64,000 bases of DNA from Octadecabacter arcticus 238. GTDB taxonomy: Bacteria; Pseudomonadota; Alphaproteobacteria; Rhodobacterales; Rhodobacteraceae. The notes under the pieces are model-generated. The model did not search any database. It worked only from the letters and a program-made list of their open reading frames with translations, and was not told the origin of the DNA. Positions 41,553 to 50,200 of this stretch are shown here, in pieces. The position numbers and the translations under genes were made by a program. The DNA is taken from assembly GCF_000155735.2 (NCBI RefSeq), contig NC_020910.1, forward strand, positions 62,001-126,000. Direction: 5' to 3'. How positions within the stretch are numbered: position 1 is the first letter of the stretch; each line of letters opens with the position of its first letter.

Positions 41553-43148
41553 GTGATTGAATTGTCAGCCATGGACTGTGCAGACCTCGTAAATGACGGG
41601 GCGACAATTGCTGTTACCGGCAATGGTGGCGGCATGCTTGAGCCGGATGCAATCTTTGCAGCCCTCGAATCCCGTTTCCTCGCAACCGGCCACCCCAAGA
41701 ACCTGACGCTGATTCATGCACTTGGAATTGGCGACGGCAAGGCTCGCGGCATCAGCCGATTTGCACACAAGGGCATGGTGGGTCGCGTTATTGGCGGGCA
41801 TTGGTCTTGGTCGCCGCAGATGCAGCGACTGGCACGCGACAATGATATCGAAGCTTTCACCCTGCCGTCTGGTGTGATTTCGCTTCTGCTGCGCGAAAGT
41901 GGGGCAGGCCGTCCTGGTTTGATCACGCATGTTGGTTTGGGCACGACATATGATCCGCGCGAAACTGGGGGTGCCGCCAATGAGGCTGCGAAATTGGCAG
42001 TGCCGCTAAGTGAAATCGTTGTTCTGGGTGGCAATAAATACATTCGCTACCTACCCATTCATCCTGATTTTGCGATCATTCGGGGCACCTATTGCGACCA
42101 GACAGGAAATATATCCGGCGCAGAAGAAGCTGGTGACTTAGATGTTTATTCTGTGGCTCTTGCTGCGAAAAACGCAGGTGGACAGGTTCTCGCGCAAGTG
42201 CGTGAAACACGCAAAGCAGAGGCCTGTTATGCACGGCTTGTTTCTGTACCAGGCGTACTTGTCGATTGTGTGGTAAAGATCGCAGACCAGCCGCAGACGC
42301 ATTTTCGCAATGATCAGCCAAGCGTCGCTGGTTTGCCGCATGCAACCGCTCCTATTGGGGAGGCCTTTGAAGGATTGACCCTTCCGCAAGGTGCGCGGGC
42401 CATCATCGCGCGGCGTGCTGCCGATGAAATCATCGATGGGCAGTCCGTGAACTTTGGATTTGGAATTCCCGGCGGGATCGCGGCCATTCTTGAAAGCCGT
42501 GGGTCTATCGGTAAGATATGGGTCACCGTTGAGCAGGGCATCCACAATGGTCGTCTTATTGACGGGCCGTTGTTTGGTGCCGCGATCAATCCGCAGGCCA
42601 TTATGCGCTCTACCGATCAGTTCGATTATTATAGCGGTGGCGGGGCAGATATCGCCTTTTTAGGTGCTGGCGAATGCGATGCTGCTGGCAACGTCAATGT
42701 TTCCCAATTGGGTGGTGATGTCGTGGGGCCGGGTGGTTTTGTTGATATTTCGCAAGGTGCGAAACAGGTCGTGTTCTGCGGAACGTTTGAGACGGGTGGG
42801 CTTCGCGTGGCTGCAGCCAAACAGACTTTGTCGATTGAAAATTACGGCCGCATTCCAAAATTTGTAGATCAGGTCCGCGAAGTCACATTCGCAGGTGCGC
42901 TTGCCGCGGCAACAGGTAAGCCAGTCACCTACATCACAGAGCGTGCCGTTTTCCAACTGACCGCGACCGGCATGGAATTGATTGAAATAGCTCCAGGGGT
43001 TGATCTGCAAAAGGATATTCTCGATCGCATGTCATTCGCACCTCGGGTGTCTGAAAATCTGACGCTCATGCCCGCGCATTGTTTCGTGGGTGACGAAACC
43101 TGTGCCAAATCCTCTAAATCCAAAGCGCTAGGAGCAACACATGTCTGA
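41553..43148 (+). CDS. Acyl-CoA:acetate/3-ketoacid CoA-transferase, fused alpha-beta (class I)
   Basis: 531 residues from the GTG at 41553. A GTG at 41526 overlaps the operator and so is less likely. Both halves of a class I transferase are on one chain (YdiF-like): GATIAVTGNGGGMLEPD and GKARGISRFAHKGMVGRVIGGHW at the start, and a second half from about residue 285 (INFG-type VNFGFGIPGG). The catalytic Glu327 is in WVTVEQGIHNG, and the GGGADIAFLGAGECDAAGNVN box follows. It overlaps the ALDH start by 8 bp. It probably activates an acid produced by the aldehyde dehydrogenase. Confidence 0.9.
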   Translation: MIELSAMDCADLVNDGATIAVTGNGGGMLEPDAIFAALESRFLATGHPKNLTLIHALGIGDGKARGISRFAHKGMVGRVIGGHWSWSPQMQRLARDNDIEAFTLPSGVISLLLRESGAGRPGLITHVGLGTTYDPRETGGAANEAAKLAVPLSEIVVLGGNKYIRYLPIHPDFAIIRGTYCDQTGNISGAEEAGDLDVYSVALAAKNAGGQVLAQVRETRKAEACYARLVSVPGVLVDCVVKIADQPQTHFRNDQPSVAGLPHATAPIGEAFEGLTLPQGARAIIARRAADEIIDGQSVNFGFGIPGGIAAILESRGSIGKIWVTVEQGIHNGRLIDGPLFGAAINPQAIMRSTDQFDYYSGGGADIAFLGAGECDAAGNVNVSQLGGDVVGPGGFVDISQGAKQVVFCGTFETGGLRVAAAKQTLSIENYGRIPKFVDQVREVTFAGALAAATGKPVTYITERAVFQLTATGMELIEIAPGVDLQKDILDRMSFAPRVSENLTLMPAHCFVGDETCAKSSKSKALGATHV

Positions 43149-44640
43149 CGCGGTACAACAGGTCTTTGCAGATCCAAGGCGCTACCAGAACTTTATTGAT
43201 GGCGCGTTTGTTGATGCATCTGATGGCGCAACGATTGAACGCGAGAGCCCTGCGCATAGCCGTGTGGTCAGCATTTATGCGGCCGCAACCAAGGACGATA
43301 CAGATGTCGCGATTTCGGCTGCACGGTGTAGCTTTGATAGCGGTAATTGGGCGTATGCCTATGCTGGTGACCGTGCCGCGGTTTTGCGTGCCGTTGCGCA
43401 AAAAATCCGTGATAACGTCGAAGAACTTGCACTTGTGGAAACGTTGGAATCTTCGAAGCCCATTGGCGTGTCGCGCGGCGAGGTCATGTTTGCTGCCGAA
43501 CTTTGGGACTATGCTGCGGGTCAGGCACGCGGGTTGCACGGTGACAGTCACAACAATCTTGGTCCCGACATGATGGGTATGGTGCTACGCGAACCGATTG
43601 GTGTTGTTGGCATTATTACACCTTGGAACTTTCCGCTGCTGATCCTGTCCGAGCGATTGCCTTTTGCACTAGGTGCAGGCTGTTCAGTTGTTGTAAAGCC
43701 AAGCGAATTCACATCCGGCACTTCATTGATGCTTGCACAATACTTGGTTGATGCAGGCCTACCTAAGGGCGTCTGCAATATACTGGCCGGAGACGGCGCA
43801 ATAGTTGGGCAAACCATTATCGATAGCCATGATGTGGACATGGTGGCCTTTACCGGTTCCAGCCGCGTCGGCAAAATGGCGATTAAAGCGTCAGCTGGAA
43901 ACATCAAGAAGCTGTCGCTAGAGTTGGGCGGCAAATCGCCCTCCGTCGTGTTTGCGGACTGCGACATAGATGCCGCCATTGACGGTGTACTTAAGGCGGC
44001 AAACGTCAATATGGGTGAATGCTGCATCGCGGGATCACGGTTACTGATTCAGGATAGTATTGCAGATGCGTTTCAGGCGAAACTTGCCGCGCGTCTCAAA
44101 GATCTGAAAATGGGTGACCCCTTCGATCCAACATCGCGCATTGGTGCGATCATCAACGATCGCCAATATGCACAGATATCGTCTTACGTTGATATTGCGG
44201 TGAAAGAGGGCGCGACCATGGTTTGTGGCGGTGATCAAGATGCATACGATGGCTTGTTTTTCCCACCGACGATCATTGCTGATGTGCGCCCCGAGATGCG
44301 CGTCGCTCGCGAAGAAATCTTTGGTCCGGTGCTTGTCATGATGACGTTCCAGGATCGCGATGAGGCGATCAAGCTTGCGAATGCCACCGACTATGGTTTG
44401 GCTGCCTACGTTTGGACGCAGGATTTGGCCAATGCGCTTTATTGCACGCGTCACATCAAAGCGGGTCGGGTCTGGGTGAATTCCGCGCTGGATGGTTTCC
44501 CAGAGATGCCTTTGGGCGGCTTTAAGCAGTCGGGCAACGGTCGTGAAACCGGCCGCTACGGTATTGAGGAATATACAGAATTGAAGTCCGTCCATTTACA
44601 AATGGGCACGCAGAAAGAGCGTTGGGTCACCGACGTCTAA
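43141..44640 (+). CDS. NAD(P)-dependent aldehyde dehydrogenase
   Basis: 499 residues with full ALDH architecture: ITPWNFPLLILSERLPFALGAGC, VVKPSEFTSGTSL, FTGSSRVGK cofactor motif, Glu261 in LSLELGGKSP, nucleophile Cys295 in GECCIAGSR, EEIFGPVL, and PLGGFKQSGNGRETG at the C-terminus. It oxidises an aldehyde to its acid in the cytoplasm. Overlap with the CoA-transferase gene indicates coupling, aldehyde to acid to acyl-CoA. Confidence 0.95.
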   Translation: MSDAVQQVFADPRRYQNFIDGAFVDASDGATIERESPAHSRVVSIYAAATKDDTDVAISAARCSFDSGNWAYAYAGDRAAVLRAVAQKIRDNVEELALVETLESSKPIGVSRGEVMFAAELWDYAAGQARGLHGDSHNNLGPDMMGMVLREPIGVVGIITPWNFPLLILSERLPFALGAGCSVVVKPSEFTSGTSLMLAQYLVDAGLPKGVCNILAGDGAIVGQTIIDSHDVDMVAFTGSSRVGKMAIKASAGNIKKLSLELGGKSPSVVFADCDIDAAIDGVLKAANVNMGECCIAGSRLLIQDSIADAFQAKLAARLKDLKMGDPFDPTSRIGAIINDRQYAQISSYVDIAVKEGATMVCGGDQDAYDGLFFPPTIIADVRPEMRVAREEIFGPVLVMMTFQDRDEAIKLANATDYGLAAYVWTQDLANALYCTRHIKAGRVWVNSALDGFPEMPLGGFKQSGNGRETGRYGIEEYTELKSVHLQMGTQKERWVTDV

Positions 44641-44680
44641 GCAAAGGAATAGGATCGTTTTCACGATCTATGGAGGAAAG

Positions 44681-45805
44681 ATGGCTGATATTGTTCTCAA
44701 AAACGTCCGCAAGTCCTTTGGGACTGTCGATGTAATCAAGGGCGTCGACCTAGAGGCCAAGCATGGCGAGTTTGTCGTCTTTGTTGGCCCGTCCGGCTGT
44801 GGAAAATCTACACTTTTGCGGATGATTTGTGGCTTGGAACGCATTACCTCTGGCCAGATCTTGCTGGACGGCGAAGACATGAGTGAAGTTGAAGCATCGG
44901 ATCGTGGCACTGCGATGGTGTTCCAGTCATACGCGCTTTACCCGCATATGACGGTTGCCGAAAACATGAGCTTCAGTCTGCGCATGGCAAAGGTTGATAA
45001 GGCAGAGATCAAGCGGCGCGTCGATCAGGCAGCCAATATTCTTCAGATCCAACATCTGTTGGATCGCAAGCCAAAGGAAATGTCGGGTGGCCAACGACAG
45101 CGTGTTGCCATTGGCCGTGCTATTGTACGCCAGCCCAAGGTCTTTTTGTTTGACGAGCCGCTGTCTAATCTGGATGCAGAACTGCGTGTGCAGATGCGGG
45201 TTGAGCTATCCAAATTGCATAACGAAATTGGTGCAACGATGGTCTACGTCACGCACGATCAGGTCGAGGCGATGACCATGGCGGACCGCATTGTCGTTCT
45301 GCGCGATGGGTTGGTCGAACAAATCGGATCACCGCTGGAGCTTTACTCGAAACCAAACAATCGCTTTGTCGCGGGTTTCATCGGCTCACCTCAGATGAAT
45401 TTCTTGGAAGGTACCGTAGATGCATGCGACGGCGTGTTGGCGGCTGTGACGGCGGCAGGAACAGTTGGCGGAATTCACATCCCTCTGCGGGACGGGGCAA
45501 ATGTACGCCCAGGTCAAAAGGTATATGTCGGCATTCGACCCGAACATTTTGCTGTCTCTTATGGCGACACAGGCCTGTCTGTTCTTGTTGATGTTGTTGA
45601 AAATCTTGGCGGTCTTGCTTTTGCCTATGGCAAGACAGAGATGGGGCAGGACGTCATTCTTAAAGCTGATAGCGAAAAGCCACTCTCATTTGGTACACAA
45701 GTTAAAGCCACTCTACAGGCCGAGTACTGTCATTTGTTTGATGAAACTGGTGCAACTGTCAGTGCCGCAGCGGGTGCCGTGCGCCTGCAAGAAGCAGCAG
45801 CGTGA
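44681..45805 (+). CDS. ABC transporter ATP-binding protein (UgpC/MalK type)
   Basis: 374 residues. Walker A GPSGCGKST, Q-loop MVFQSYALYPHMTVAENM, signature MSGGQRQRVAIGRA, Walker B FLFDEPLSNLDAEL, switch His in VTHDQVEAM. The C-terminal regulatory OB-fold domain (GIRPEHF) is typical of CUT1 sugar importers. It energises the permeases at 47702 and 48628, though separated from them by maoC and the binding protein gene. Its stop overlaps the maoC-like start. Confidence 0.95.
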   Translation: MADIVLKNVRKSFGTVDVIKGVDLEAKHGEFVVFVGPSGCGKSTLLRMICGLERITSGQILLDGEDMSEVEASDRGTAMVFQSYALYPHMTVAENMSFSLRMAKVDKAEIKRRVDQAANILQIQHLLDRKPKEMSGGQRQRVAIGRAIVRQPKVFLFDEPLSNLDAELRVQMRVELSKLHNEIGATMVYVTHDQVEAMTMADRIVVLRDGLVEQIGSPLELYSKPNNRFVAGFIGSPQMNFLEGTVDACDGVLAAVTAAGTVGGIHIPLRDGANVRPGQKVYVGIRPEHFAVSYGDTGLSVLVDVVENLGGLAFAYGKTEMGQDVILKADSEKPLSFGTQVKATLQAEYCHLFDETGATVSAAAGAVRLQEAAA

Positions 45806-46278
45806 ACCAGATGACCGAAACGCGCTTACAGCCCGGCAAATGTTACTTCGAAGACCTGCAGGTAGGATACTATTTTCAAACTGGCCGTATCGTAGTGACG
45901 GAAACGCATATCGTGAACTTTGCTGGGATTTCCGGCGACTTTTTCGACGTGCATATGGATGATGAATTCGCCCGCGCGCAGGGATTTCCAGCGCGTATCG
46001 CACATGGTCTGCTGGGGCTTAGCCTTGTTGACGGGCTAAAAAACCGCGCTGATGTAAAGTTGCAAGCGGTGGCGTCTTTGGGTTGGAAAAGTTGGAACTT
46101 CACAGCCCCCATCGTGATGGGTGACAGCATTACGGCAAGAATATCAGTTGAAACCACCAAGCTGACGTCAAAGGGCGACCGCGGAGTTGTCGAGTTGCGG
46201 TTTGACGTCACCAATCAAGATGACGTGTTGGTCCAAACAGGGTGCAATGTCCTGCTGATGCAACGCGAGGAAAGTTAA
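45802..46278 (+). CDS. MaoC-like (R)-specific enoyl-CoA hydratase/dehydratase
   Basis: 158 residues from a GTG that overlaps the preceding stop; an ATG at 45811 is the alternative. Hot-dog fold hydratase motif FAGISGDFFDVHMDDEFARAQGFPARIAHGLLGLSL with the catalytic Asp and His (GDFFDVH). It fits with the CoA-transferase: an acyl-CoA intermediate is hydrated or dehydrated. The 3' end is followed by operator 3. Confidence 0.88.
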   Translation: MNQMTETRLQPGKCYFEDLQVGYYFQTGRIVVTETHIVNFAGISGDFFDVHMDDEFARAQGFPARIAHGLLGLSLVDGLKNRADVKLQAVASLGWKSWNFTAPIVMGDSITARISVETTKLTSKGDRGVVELRFDVTNQDDVLVQTGCNVLLMQREES

Positions 46279-46299
46279 TGCAAGAATAGTAAATTAATA

Positions 46300-46313
46300 A
46301 CTCACCAGTGAGT
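46300..46313. promoter_or_regulatory. Candidate TetR operator 3 (binding protein promoter)
   Basis: ACTCACCAGTGAGT has perfect 6-bp arms (ACTCAC/GTGAGT) around CA and is the best copy of the motif. It lies 95 bp before the ABC binding protein gene, suggesting a second regulated promoter within the transport operon. Confidence 0.75.
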
Positions 46314-46408
46314 TCAAAAGGTTGCCCCGATCAAAGGGTAAAAGTGGCCGTTTCACGGCTCACAAAATAGCCAAGAGGAAATGGCTGTCATAGCGGAGGA
46401 GAAAAGTT

Positions 46409-47641
46409 ATGAAATTCGTCAAAACACTATTGTGTGCAACAGCAGTTGCGGCACTTTCAACGGCGGCAAGTGCGCGGGAATTGGTGATGAACGCCAATAC
46501 CTCGGACCCGGCACAAAAGCTGGCCATCGAAAATCTGATCACAGAATTTGAGGCCGAATACCCAGAGATCGACGTGATCTTCAATCTGTATGATCACGAG
46601 GCTTACAAAGTTGCCATGCGCAATTTTCTGGTGTCAGACGCACCGGATTTGATCACGTGGAATGCGGGCAACCGGATGAAAGTCTTTGTTGATCTGGGGC
46701 TTCTGGACGATGTTTCGGACGTTTGGGAATCTGAGGGACTATACGAGTCCATGCCCGCCGTGGTGAGCGCATCGTCCGTTGACGGCAAGCAGTACGGAGT
46801 TCCTTATGCCTATTACGCTTGGGGTTTCTATTACCGCAAAGACTTGTTCGAGCAGGCGGGTATCACCGAAACACCAACCACCTGGGAAGAGTTCAAAACG
46901 ATCGGTGAACAACTGCAAGCCGCAGATATCACGCCAGTCACAATCGGAACAAAGAACCTGTGGCCCACAGCGGGCTGGTTCGATTTTCTGAACATGCGGA
47001 TCAACGGCGCTGAATTCCACGCCGAGCTTATGGATGGCGAGGTTGCCTATACTGACGACCGCGTCAAAGCCGTGTTCGCGCATTGGGCAGAACTCGTTGA
47101 GGGTGACTTCTTCATCGAAAATCACCCAGCATACTCCTTCCAAGAGGCGCTGCCCTTCATGAACCAAGGTGACGCGGCCATGTATTTGCTCGCGCCCTTT
47201 ATTGTCTCAATGTTTCCTGAGGAAGTACGCAAGAACGTTGAATGGTTCCCATTCCCGACAATCGACGCTGACATGCCGATCTATGAAGATGCGCCTACCG
47301 ACAGCTTCCACATTCCTGCGAATGCATCGAATAAGGAAGATGCGCGCCTGTTCCTGCGGTTTGCAGCGCAAGCTGATGTACAAACAAGGCTGGCCGGCAC
47401 AATGGACATGCTCCCAACCAACATCAACGCAACCGTCAAGGATGACCGGTTTGCGCAGGGTGGCTTTGCTCAGCTAAGCCAAGCGGCTGGCATCATGCAG
47501 TTCTATGACCGTGATACCGATCCTGCTTTGGCCCGCGTTGGTATGCAAGGCTTCCAGGAGTTCATGCAGAACCCAGAGCGGATCGACGCGATCTTAGAGC
47601 AGATCGAAGTCGAGCGTGCTCGCATCTACGGCGATCTTTGA
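46409..47641 (+). CDS. ABC transporter periplasmic sugar-binding protein (CUT1)
   Basis: 410 residues with a signal peptide (KFVKTLLCATAVAALSTAASA). Family 1 extracellular binding protein: LIWNAG-type segment LITWNAGNRMKVFVDLGLLDD, YGVPYAYYAWGFYYRKDLFEQAGI, TPTTWEEFKTIGEQL, and MNQGDAAMYLLAP. The aromatic-rich YAYYAWGFYY segment is the expected sugar-stacking surface. Ligand unknown. A hairpin follows at 47655-47680. Confidence 0.93.
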   Translation: MKFVKTLLCATAVAALSTAASARELVMNANTSDPAQKLAIENLITEFEAEYPEIDVIFNLYDHEAYKVAMRNFLVSDAPDLITWNAGNRMKVFVDLGLLDDVSDVWESEGLYESMPAVVSASSVDGKQYGVPYAYYAWGFYYRKDLFEQAGITETPTTWEEFKTIGEQLQAADITPVTIGTKNLWPTAGWFDFLNMRINGAEFHAELMDGEVAYTDDRVKAVFAHWAELVEGDFFIENHPAYSFQEALPFMNQGDAAMYLLAPFIVSMFPEEVRKNVEWFPFPTIDADMPIYEDAPTDSFHIPANASNKEDARLFLRFAAQADVQTRLAGTMDMLPTNINATVKDDRFAQGGFAQLSQAAGIMQFYDRDTDPALARVGMQGFQEFMQNPERIDAILEQIEVERARIYGDL

Positions 47642-47654
47642 TCCGACAACGCCC

Positions 47655-47680
47655 GCTCTGGCGCCTACGGGCGCCAGAGC
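47655..47680 (+). terminator. Intercistronic hairpin after the binding protein gene
   Basis: GCTCTGGCGCC pairs perfectly with GGCGCCAGAGC over a TACG loop; no U-tract. It is likely to give excess binding protein over permease, like the dctP-dctQ hairpin. Confidence 0.8.
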
Positions 47681-47701
47681 CCACCCGAGGAGGTTTTTAT
47701 C

Positions 47702-48628
47702 ATGTCTGATCTTTCCGTTGGCGCCCCTGTGCCCGTAAGACGACGCCAAAGCTTTTTTCGTCGCAACAAGCTTGTGATCACGCCTCTTCTATTCATCGCG
47801 CCAGCCTTTGCGATGTTTTCACTCTTTGTGATTTACCCAATCATTCAATCAATAGCGCTGTCCTTTACCCAGTGGCAGGGCATTGGCCCCAAGACATTCA
47901 TCGGCTTTGAAAACTACCGACAGCTGTGGCACGATCCTGTCTTTTGGAAAGCTCTGGTCAATAACATCTACTGGCTTGTTCTCTTCCTGTTGGCACCTGT
48001 GATCGGGCTTTTCGTGGCCTTGTTTCTTAACCAAAAAGTATTCGGCATCCGGCTTGTGAAGTCGTTGTTCTTCTTTCCCTTTGTTGTATCGCAGATCGTG
48101 GTGGGCATGATCTTCACATGGTTCTATGATCCGTCCTTTGGCTTGATCGCCGCCATTATTGAACCCCTCGGTTGGACCATCCCGTCCATCCTTGCGGACG
48201 AAAACTGGGCGACCATTGGTGTGATCGTCGCCGGCCTTTGGCCGCAGACTGCCTATTGCATGATTCTTTACCTGACAGGGCTGAATAGCGTGAACCCCGA
48301 AATAGTTGAGGCCGCGCGTCTGGATGGTGCAAAAGGCTGGTGGCTGCTGGTGCATATTGTGCTGCCACAACTGCGGGCTGCAACCTTTATTGCCATTGTG
48401 GTCACGATTATCGGCGCTTTGCGGTCATTCGACCTTGTTGCGATCATGACCGAAGGTGGCCCGTATAATTCGTCAAACGTGCTGGCTTACTACATGTATG
48501 ACAATGCGATTTTCCGCTACCGCGTGGGCTATGCCGCGGCCATCGCCACAGTCCTCTTCATGATCATGAACGTCTATATCGCCTGGTTTCTCATGCGTCT
48601 GCTCAAGTCAGAGAAAGGGTCTCACTGA
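47702..48628 (+). CDS. ABC sugar permease, MalF/UgpA type
   Basis: 308 residues, six predicted spans. EAA loop: VEAARLDGAKGWWLLVHIVLPQL. It begins with a basic cytoplasmic tail (RRRQSFFRRNK) and LLFIAPAFAMFSLFVIYPI. AGGAGG lies about 10 nt upstream. Its stop overlaps the next permease by one base. Confidence 0.95.
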   Translation: MSDLSVGAPVPVRRRQSFFRRNKLVITPLLFIAPAFAMFSLFVIYPIIQSIALSFTQWQGIGPKTFIGFENYRQLWHDPVFWKALVNNIYWLVLFLLAPVIGLFVALFLNQKVFGIRLVKSLFFFPFVVSQIVVGMIFTWFYDPSFGLIAAIIEPLGWTIPSILADENWATIGVIVAGLWPQTAYCMILYLTGLNSVNPEIVEAARLDGAKGWWLLVHIVLPQLRAATFIAIVVTIIGALRSFDLVAIMTEGGPYNSSNVLAYYMYDNAIFRYRVGYAAAIATVLFMIMNVYIAWFLMRLLKSEKGSH

Positions 48629-49479
48629 TGTTTCCCCGCCCAATCCAAGACCAAAGCCTATTGCGGCAACGCCTCTATAAGATCGCTTTGCCCATCTCAC
48701 TGATTGTCTGGCTGCTACCGATGATTGCAATTGTCGCGACGGCTGGTCGGTCCTTATCGGACATCAACTATGGCAACTACTGGGGTGTGCCCACCGAATG
48801 GGCGTTTGTGGCCAACTTCACGGCTGTCTTCGATAGCTCGCCGATCCTGATTTATCTGATGAATAGCTTCATCATCACGGTACCTGCAATCATAGGCGCG
48901 CTGGTCTTGTCGACATTGGCGGGGGCAGGGCTTGCGCTTTATAAGTTTAAGTTCCGCTTTTTCATCTTTGCGTTGTTTATTGCGGGCAACTTTGTGCCGT
49001 TCCAGATTTTGATGATGCCGGTACGGCAGCTGACCCTCGATCTGGGGATTTATGATACCTATTGGGGCGTGATCCTGTTCCAAATCGCATTCCAGACAGG
49101 GTTCTGTACATTCTTCATGCGTAACTTCATCGCAGAGCTGCCGTTTGAATTGGTTGAATCCGCTCGGTCCGAAGGGGTCAGTGAATGGAAAATCCTGATC
49201 CATGTCATCGTGCCGCTTTTGCGACCTGCATTGGCGGCGTTGGCCGTGTTGCAGTTTACCTTCATCTGGAATGACTTCTTCTGGCCATTGATCCTGATCC
49301 AGTCGGATGAGCTGCGCCCGGTGACTTTGGGGCTGACGACGCTGAAGGGGCAGTTCATCTCATCGTTCAACTTGCTTGCTGCGGGGTCACTAATTGCGGC
49401 ATTGCCACCTGTTATGATGTTTTTTGCCATGCAGCGCCATTTCATAGCAGGATTGACTTTGGGGGCGAGCAAAGGTTGA
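48628..49479 (+). CDS. ABC sugar permease, MalG/UgpE type
   Basis: 283 residues, six spans. EAA loop: VESARSEGVSEWKILIHVIVPLLRPALAAL, then FIWNDFFWPLILIQS and the C-terminal QRHFIAGLTLGASKG typical of MalG-type subunits. It pairs with the preceding permease. Confidence 0.95.
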   Translation: MFPRPIQDQSLLRQRLYKIALPISLIVWLLPMIAIVATAGRSLSDINYGNYWGVPTEWAFVANFTAVFDSSPILIYLMNSFIITVPAIIGALVLSTLAGAGLALYKFKFRFFIFALFIAGNFVPFQILMMPVRQLTLDLGIYDTYWGVILFQIAFQTGFCTFFMRNFIAELPFELVESARSEGVSEWKILIHVIVPLLRPALAALAVLQFTFIWNDFFWPLILIQSDELRPVTLGLTTLKGQFISSFNLLAAGSLIAALPPVMMFFAMQRHFIAGLTLGASKG

Positions 49480-49513
49480 CCGTGGATATATGTATCGACA
49501 AGAGGTGTCTCTG

Positions 49514-50194
49514 ATGACCAAAGCCCCCCTACGTAAGGCCGCTGTGAAACGCATTGGTCGCAATGCCGATGTTGCAAAAGCTGACCTGATCAGTTCAGCG
49601 CGACGGGAATTTGCCGACAAAGGGTTCGCGCTGGCCGGTATTGAAGCGATCGCAGAGCCGACCGGCCTGAACAAGAAGATGATCTATCACTACTTTGGAT
49701 CAAAGGAGGGTTTGTATGTCGCTGTTCTTGAAGAGGCTTATATAGGTATCCGAGAAATGGAAGAGTCTCTTGGCCTTGATCAGTTGGCCCCTTTGGACGC
49801 AATCCAGAAGCTTGTTGAGGCGACGTGGGACTATTACGTCGCCAATCCTGATTTCCTTGCCTTGGTTAACCAAGAAAACCTGCTGCGCGCCACGTATCTT
49901 AAGAAATCTGGCGTTATGAAAACGTGGACCAGCACGTTACTTAATCGTGTTCAAAGCGTTCTGGACCGCGGTGTTGCCGATGGCACGATTCGTGCTGGAA
50001 TAGATCCGATGCAATTGAACCATTCGATTGCGGCCCTTGGATTTTACTATCTCAACAACCGTTTCACCAATGCCGAGCTTTATTCCTTTGATCACATGGC
50101 TGCTGAGGCGCTTGCGACCCGCCGTGCATTCAATGTGGATTTCATCATGACATACGTCATGGCCGGTCCTGATAAACCTAAGCTAGAAAGGTAG
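49514..50194 (+). CDS. TetR-family regulator (RutR-like C-terminus), probable repressor of this locus
   Basis: 226 residues from the ATG at 49514 (AAGAGGTG about 7 nt upstream). Helix-turn-helix: LISSARREFADKGFALAGIEAIAEPTGLNKKMIYHYFGSKEGLY. The ligand domain has DYYVANPDFLALVNQENLLRA as in RutR-like proteins. It lies inside the operon between the permease and GMC oxidoreductase genes, 6 bp before the latter. Three matching palindromes in the control regions at 40547, 41514 and 46300 are natural targets. Confidence 0.9.
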   Translation: MTKAPLRKAAVKRIGRNADVAKADLISSARREFADKGFALAGIEAIAEPTGLNKKMIYHYFGSKEGLYVAVLEEAYIGIREMEESLGLDQLAPLDAIQKLVEATWDYYVANPDFLALVNQENLLRATYLKKSGVMKTWTSTLLNRVQSVLDRGVADGTIRAGIDPMQLNHSIAALGFYYLNNRFTNAELYSFDHMAAEALATRRAFNVDFIMTYVMAGPDKPKLER

Positions 50195-50200
50195 CCGCCT

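Noticed and set aside
43114..43551. 145-codon minus-strand frame opposite the aldehyde dehydrogenase gene
   Set aside because: Antisense shadow; no motif and no upstream signals.
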